Origin: Candidatus Poseidoniaceae archaeon | GTDB taxonomy: Archaea; Thermoplasmatota; Poseidoniia; Poseidoniales; Poseidoniaceae | NCBI GenBank assembly: GCA_029250345.1 | Contig: JAQXFL010000078.1 | Location: 1-9,204 of the forward strand | Length of the DNA: 9,204 nt | Reading direction: 5' to 3' | Shown: positions 5,547 to 9,204 of the stretch, in pieces | How the letters are laid out: every line of letters begins with the position of its first letter | How positions within the stretch are numbered: the first letter of the stretch is position 1 | Notes under the pieces: generated by a model | What the model was told of the DNA's origin: nothing | Seen by the model: only the letters and a program-made list of their open reading frames with translations | The model's database searches: none | Program-made: the position numbers and the translations under genes

Positions 5547-7504
5547 TCATCAGATTCGAACGCCAGGCCTTCACTCGGTGCTTTGAACATGAGTTTCGAT
5601 GAATCTTCGACGGCAACCAATCCCCGAAGACTGTGCTTTTCTTGCAGTTCTGCGGTTGGTGATGCCAATTTGACGCGAGTGTCTCCAAGTGAAAGCAAGT
5701 GTCCAGAAGATACATTCCACTCACCATGAGGCAGCCAAATCCCGATCGAGCCAAGTTCATTATGATGAACGACCACCAATGTATCCTGATTTTCATCGAC
5801 TTCAGCACGTACCACTTTCAGAGTCGCATCTTGAGGGATAAGTTTCGTTGCTGCTTGCCAGTCGTTCCAAGTGTCTTCAAGAGGCAACGTATGCTCATCG
5901 GCCCGCTTCTCAATCACTCGAATTTTCTTGGCAAACTCTTCGGCTTCAAGTTCTGTTAATTGATTTAAGCCGTCAAGCAGTGCCCGTAATCCTTCGTGTT
6001 GAATGATATCGTCATGCGTCATTGCTGCATTGGCCATGAGAATGTGTTCCGCAAGGAGTTCCAACTGATCCTGAGAACCGATCTCTAACGTACATTCCAT
6101 TGCCTCATCCAGAACTTCCAATGCTAAACCAGATTGGTCAATTGCCAGCAGTGCTTCACCAAGTTTCATCAAAACGACTGAAGCTTTCTGTTTGTCCTCG
6201 CCAACCAATTGATTCGCCTGCAAAATATGCTTCTGCGCTGTATCTTCATCACCACTTAAGTGACGTGAAATTCCGGAGCAGACTAAGTACGGTAAGCGAT
6301 ACGCAGAAATGGATTGTGCTTGAAGTTCGGCGGTTTCAAACAGCCGAGATGAACGCTCCCATTTACCTGAGGCCATTGCTAAAAGCCCCAATTGGTATAC
6401 GGCATGCATTTCAGCAAATGAATCATCAATCAACGTCGCAGATTGAAGTGCACGAGAAAGGTGAAGCCGAGCAATATCTCTTTTTCCAGACATTTTAGCC
6501 ATGAGACCAAGAGCCGTTTCAGAGCGGTAAAGGTATGCACTTAACGCACTGTGGGCAATTTCTGCGGCAGTTTCGTCGAGCGGAGCCAAATCAAGACCAA
6601 TCGATTCGAGAACATCACTCATCATCAGCAATGTCTCTTGGTATGCTTCGAGTAATTCTTCTGAAGTGTTGGTCGAAGTCAATTGTGAAATGTGAGTATC
6701 GAGTGAAAGTATTGGCTTACAGATATCAGGCAAGGCTCCAAGTCTTTTGGTGTACTTCCCCTTGATGTCTTCTCCTGCAAGAGTCCTTTGCAGGGCGATT
6801 TTGAGATTCATCTCTCCTGACTCGGGTGTTGACCTCCTCTGTACCTGGGGTCTGTCATCAATCAAAGAATCAACCATCCACGTCAATTTCGCCTGAATAT
6901 CGTATTGGTGAACACGACTGATAGCGTATCTCATCTCTGCCGCCCTGACCCTTCTCGAAAGACTCTTCATTCGGCCTTTGTTCTTCGAGCCGCTAAGTGA
7001 AGCGAGTCGTTGAATGAATGTCGAAGGCGGACATGTTTCGTAACCTAAGTTTGCTTTTTCACCCGTGGTGGTCATCTTGAAATCATCCGTTACGAGAATG
7101 ACACTCTCGCCTTCACGAGTCATTTTGGAAGCCAAAACCATCAGTGAAAGGTCTACATCTTGTGGCGACGCTTTTTCCCCGATCAGTTGAGCCAGACCTT
7201 TGACTTGATTCTCATCAACGGTCACGGTCGTCATCAACGGCATAAACTCGTCCAAAACTTTAGGTTTCTTCGACCATCGTTGAAATCGGACATTCTGAAT
7301 CTCGCCATGGACTCCAGTCGTGACAAAAAGTGATTGCTGGTGCCCTGCAAGAACTTTTTTGAGGTCTTTGATGAAGGTGTCCGGAGCCATTGAACCAAGG
7401 TGAATGAAACAGTTCGAATCAATTATCCATGTCTGCGACATGACCCGTCCAAGTGGAGCAGGGTCAAGAGTCTTCAGTCGACATTTAGTCCAGGGAAGAC
7501 ACAT
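5543..7504 (-). CDS. PIN-domain protein with C-terminal TPR-like repeats
   Basis: The frame has 653 codons, but the protein probably begins at Met22 (ATG 7441, MSQTWIIDSNCF), giving 632 residues; neither start has a clear ribosome site. In long-frame numbering, a PIN nuclease domain spans about 25-168. Its acidic residues are Asp29 (WIIDSN), Glu68 (GVHGEIQ), Asp116/118 (QDVDLS) and Asp140/141 (LVTDDFKM), the layout of Nob1 and VapC-type metal-dependent RNases. A basic linker (KNKGRMKSLSRRVRAAEMR, 174-192) follows. About four helical TPR-like units fill roughly 328-475, with helices starting before about 290 and continuing to about 535. A strand-rich tail (560-650) ends the protein. Free-standing PIN toxins are about 130 residues and Nob1 has a zinc ribbon instead, so this architecture is unusual. 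It is last in the leftward block after the DCC gene. RNA cleavage is likely from the residues; the target is unknown. Confidence 0.85.
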   Translation of the reverse strand: MCLPWTKCRLKTLDPAPLGRVMSQTWIIDSNCFIHLGSMAPDTFIKDLKKVLAGHQQSLFVTTGVHGEIQNVRFQRWSKKPKVLDEFMPLMTTVTVDENQVKGLAQLIGEKASPQDVDLSLMVLASKMTREGESVILVTDDFKMTTTGEKANLGYETCPPSTFIQRLASLSGSKNKGRMKSLSRRVRAAEMRYAISRVHQYDIQAKLTWMVDSLIDDRPQVQRRSTPESGEMNLKIALQRTLAGEDIKGKYTKRLGALPDICKPILSLDTHISQLTSTNTSEELLEAYQETLLMMSDVLESIGLDLAPLDETAAEIAHSALSAYLYRSETALGLMAKMSGKRDIARLHLSRALQSATLIDDSFAEMHAVYQLGLLAMASGKWERSSRLFETAELQAQSISAYRLPYLVCSGISRHLSGDEDTAQKHILQANQLVGEDKQKASVVLMKLGEALLAIDQSGLALEVLDEAMECTLEIGSQDQLELLAEHILMANAAMTHDDIIQHEGLRALLDGLNQLTELEAEEFAKKIRVIEKRADEHTLPLEDTWNDWQAATKLIPQDATLKVVRAEVDENQDTLVVVHHNELGSIGIWLPHGEWNVSSGHLLSLGDTRVKLASPTAELQEKHSLRGLVAVEDSSKLMFKAPSEGLAFESDD

Positions 7505-7866
7505 GTTGCCGGGCGATTGAAGACGCGGTGGCGGTTTTTGGCAACGATTCGGTATGCCACATTACGCAACGGTAATGGAACAAGCCACAGAACTGGAAAC
7601 CACATCGAATAATACCATTTCATGTAGAGCAGAAACCGTATCCCTGCAGCTGAACGCATGTAAGGAGTGCCGTTACGTATGAGATAGACCGTATCTGCAT
7701 CCCTTAGCTTTGGAGGGAAAGTCGAGATTAATTCCTTCCCTTCTGGACTTTCAATAGCGACAAAGCGAATGGAGTGAATATCCTTCAGTCGAGGGTGAAG
7801 AAAAACGGCTGTGTGCGTACAAAGTCCGCAATCACCATCCATGAGAACCGTATCTTTCTCACTCAT
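7474..7866 (-). CDS. DCC-motif thiol-disulfide oxidoreductase (DUF393)
   Basis: The 130 residues match the DUF393 'DCC' family. The redox motif DGDCGLC (10-16) with a CxxC pair (Cys13, Cys16) lies just after the first strand, as in thioredoxin-like proteins. The later YRIVAKNRHRVF (105-116) matches the family's conserved C-terminal block (YxxVARNRYxxF). A hydrophobic, Trp-rich stretch (77-100, FLLYMKWYYSMWFPVLWLVPLP) may contact the membrane. Family members are thought to reduce or exchange disulfides, but physiological partners are poorly known. It overlaps the DUF2071 gene by ATGA, with GAGGTG at 7872-7877 as ribosome site, so the two are translationally coupled. It also precedes the PIN-TPR gene by 32 bases if Met22 of that gene is the start. 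Confidence 0.93.
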   Translation of the reverse strand: MSEKDTVLMDGDCGLCTHTAVFLHPRLKDIHSIRFVAIESPEGKELISTFPPKLRDADTVYLIRNGTPYMRSAAGIRFLLYMKWYYSMWFPVLWLVPLPLRNVAYRIVAKNRHRVFNRPATCVFPGLNVD

Positions 7867-8651
7867 TGGACCACCTCAAGGGGATTGACGCTCCATGTGC
7901 TGACCTCAACACCAGAACTCATGTGGATGTGTTGAGGAGAGAGAGGATCTTCGATACCAAGATTGTAAGATTCCAAGAGTGAGTTTACATCGATTTGGGC
8001 CACGGCTGTTGTAAAATTCCATGGAAGATGATGCGTATAGGCTCTGTGTGTTCGACCTTTATGTGAAGTGTAAAGACTGTACCGCTCAAAAAGGAAATAT
8101 TCCAGCGAACCAGGCTCCGCCTGAAGAACTTCACCGGAGGAGCGAGCGGTACCAACCAAAGATTCACCGCCGTTTGAACGAACTGAATTCCAAGAATAAG
8201 TTTCATGATCGACAACCTTGACGGCAGCTTTCGCATGCCTATACGGCAGGCCATACGATCGAGGAGCATGGAAGCAAGTAACCCTGCTTTGTGCATCTAA
8301 AGTAAGGAAAAGAACACCAGGGATGCCGTCCTTAACGACATAGGTGCGAATGTTAAATTCACCGAAGGTAGAAACAAAAGGAACCCAGGGAAGCATTCGT
8401 GGGCGTACCTTTTCCATCGTAAAAGGAATGACCCCCACATATGCACGCCCTTCAAAAAGGTCTACTTCGACTCCTTCGGGTAAATAAGATTCGAGCTTTC
8501 GGGCATCAACTTCCCAATGCATGAATGTCAAATGTATCCAGTTTTGATACAAAGTGCATTTTTCTTCTGGCATTGCAAATGGAATGTGGCTGCAATCCAA
8601 AGAATGCCTTGCTGCCATGATTCTCGGAGAAGGCGTACCGTATTGAACCAT
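7863..8651 (-). CDS. DUF2071 (YqjF-like) protein
   Basis: The frame encodes up to 262 residues of the DUF2071/YqjF family, whose fold resembles acetoacetate decarboxylase. Family blocks are LTFMHWEVD (41-49), DLFEGRAYVGVIPFTM (64-79) followed by VRPRMLP (82-88), EFNIRTYV (98-105), GVLFLTLDA (112-120), LPYRHA (135-140), SLEYFLFERYSLYT (182-195) and HHLPW (207-211). The biochemical role is not established; a lipid, ketone or small-molecule ligand is suggested by the fold. The first ATG (8651) has a purine run GAAAGGG directly against it, too close for normal pairing. Met12 (8618) and Met27 (8573) are possible starts, and Met27 gives the usual short lead before LTFMHW. It lies 14 bases after the ABA4-like gene and overlaps the DCC gene by four bases. 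Confidence 0.92.
   Translation of the reverse strand: MVQYGTPSPRIMAARHSLDCSHIPFAMPEEKCTLYQNWIHLTFMHWEVDARKLESYLPEGVEVDLFEGRAYVGVIPFTMEKVRPRMLPWVPFVSTFGEFNIRTYVVKDGIPGVLFLTLDAQSRVTCFHAPRSYGLPYRHAKAAVKVVDHETYSWNSVRSNGGESLVGTARSSGEVLQAEPGSLEYFLFERYSLYTSHKGRTHRAYTHHLPWNFTTAVAQIDVNSLLESYNLGIEDPLSPQHIHMSSGVEVSTWSVNPLEVVQ
7872..7877 (-). promoter_or_regulatory. Ribosome binding site of the DCC gene
   Basis: GAGGTG on the minus strand ends five bases before ATG 7866 and lies inside the last codons of the DUF2071 gene. With the ATGA overlap it supports coupled translation and fixes the DCC start. Confidence 0.7.
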
Positions 8652-8665
8652 CCCTTTCTGCAGGA

Positions 8666-9133
8666 CTATTCAGAAAGAGTTGCGGATTCGAGGGGTTCAA
8701 CATGAATGACATTCCATGTCGCTAAAAGCCCTATTAAGAAGCCAAGAGGACCCATCATCATACACATGATAAGAATCGGGGTGGACACATACATTGGCCT
8801 TTTGGCAGAGAGCATACGAAGCCAAACATAACGCCCTGCGAAGAGGTCAAGTGCGAGTAAATGCAGCCATGCCAAAACCACGAATTCATCTTCTTCAAAC
8901 AATCCAACCACGATTTCGGGGGTTGGCATCTGTGTGGCGAAGGTCATCAGCACTTCAGCAGCGTTGGGCAGTGCCAGAACAGTGTAGGAGAGAAGTAACG
9001 GAGCGATGCACCAGCGTACATCACCAACGTAACGCTTCGTCAAGTGATGCTCTGGCATGAACCACATCAATAACCAAAACGGAAAAATCAGCAATGATGA
9101 GGTCCAGAACAGCCCTACGGCGAGCGAATCCAT
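8666..9133 (-). CDS. ABA4-like integral membrane protein (DUF4281)
   Basis: This 155-residue protein has four membrane segments at about 5-26 (AVGLFWTSSLLIFPFWLLMWF), 42-60, 84-107 and 115-140. The blocks LFWTSSLLIFPFWLLMWFMP (8-27), AWLHLLALDLFAGRYVW (88-104) and MGPLGFLIGLL (127-137) fit the ABA4-like family. The plant member is needed for neoxanthin formation in chloroplasts; prokaryotic members are uncharacterised. A ribosome site GAGG (9141-9144) lies seven bases before the ATG. The start overlaps the preceding stop as TAATG, which supports both the start and an upstream gene. A link to carotenoid or isoprenoid chemistry is inferred only from the plant homologue. Confidence 0.85.
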   Translation of the reverse strand: MDSLAVGLFWTSSLLIFPFWLLMWFMPEHHLTKRYVGDVRWCIAPLLLSYTVLALPNAAEVLMTFATQMPTPEIVVGLFEEDEFVVLAWLHLLALDLFAGRYVWLRMLSAKRPMYVSTPILIMCMMMGPLGFLIGLLATWNVIHVEPLESATLSE

Positions 9134-9204
9134 TATTCCGCCTCAGAGTGTTCCATGGCGAAGCGCTTTGCATCCTGCTTCAAGAATGGAGTGTAGAAAG
9201 CTGG
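9133..9204 (-). CDS. C-terminal 23 codons of an unidentified gene (cut by right edge)
   Basis: On the minus strand an open frame enters from the right edge, ends with GAG GCG GAA TAA (stop at 9135-9133) and overlaps the ABA4-like ATG by one base. The visible tail is PAFYTPFLKQDAKRFAMEHS followed by EAE. I do not recognise it. A random frame of this length would be open fairly often, so the main support is the TAATG coupling and the absence of any other space for a gene start. It is likely the preceding member of the same operon. Confidence 0.55.
   Translation of the reverse strand, partial: PAFYTPFLKQDAKRFAMEHSEAE

Noticed and set aside
1..9204. tRNA, rRNA, CRISPR array, insertion sequence or phage genes.
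   Set aside because: I saw no cloverleaf-like or rRNA sequence, no regularly spaced repeats and no transposase or integrase motifs. Nearly all bases are in the listed genes and no gap exceeds 126 bases.

Overview
This 9.2 kb window is densely coding, with nine complete or near-complete genes plus one fragment at each edge. I saw no RNA gene, insertion sequence or CRISPR array. The gene content points to a mesophilic archaeon, most likely a marine Group II euryarchaeon (Poseidoniales) or a relative. The hints are a TraB/PrgY-type membrane protein, a TrkA-N/DHH/DHHA1 phosphoesterase, a Nob1/VapC-like PIN protein with a helical-repeat tail, and Shine-Dalgarno sites of the GGAGGTG type beside genes that have none. 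There is no ribosomal or marker gene here, so this placement is an inference. A bacterium with an archaeal-like gene set is not excluded.

Layout, left to right. (1) A membrane protein of unknown function reads leftward off the window (499 to 1). (2) A divergent folP (dihydropteroate synthase, 551-1417) starts 52 bases away. (3) A leftward block lemA > DHH phosphoesterase > traB (4610 to 1414) follows, with the last two genes joined by an ATGA overlap and a GGAGGTG ribosome site. (4) A rightward TauE/SafE permease (4737-5546) diverges from lemA across a 126-base gap. (5) A second leftward block occupies 9204 to 5543: the tail of an unknown gene, then an ABA4-like membrane protein, a DUF2071 (YqjF-like) protein, a DCC-motif thiol-disulfide oxidoreductase (DUF393), and a large PIN-TPR protein. 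The spacing is TAATG overlap, 14 bases, ATGA overlap, and about 32 bases.

The two convergent gene pairs (folP/traB and tauE/PIN-TPR) both end with interlocked stop codons. No intergenic sequence remains for terminators, and mRNA 3' ends must overlap in antisense.

How the genes may work together: LemA, the DHH enzyme and TraB pair two membrane-associated proteins with a nucleotide-cleaving enzyme, so a role at the envelope or in nucleotide signalling is possible but unproven. ABA4-like, DUF2071 and DCC proteins form a small module that may deal with lipid, pigment or redox chemistry, with a probable RNase-type PIN-TPR protein at its end. The least described items are that PIN-TPR protein and the module it belongs to.
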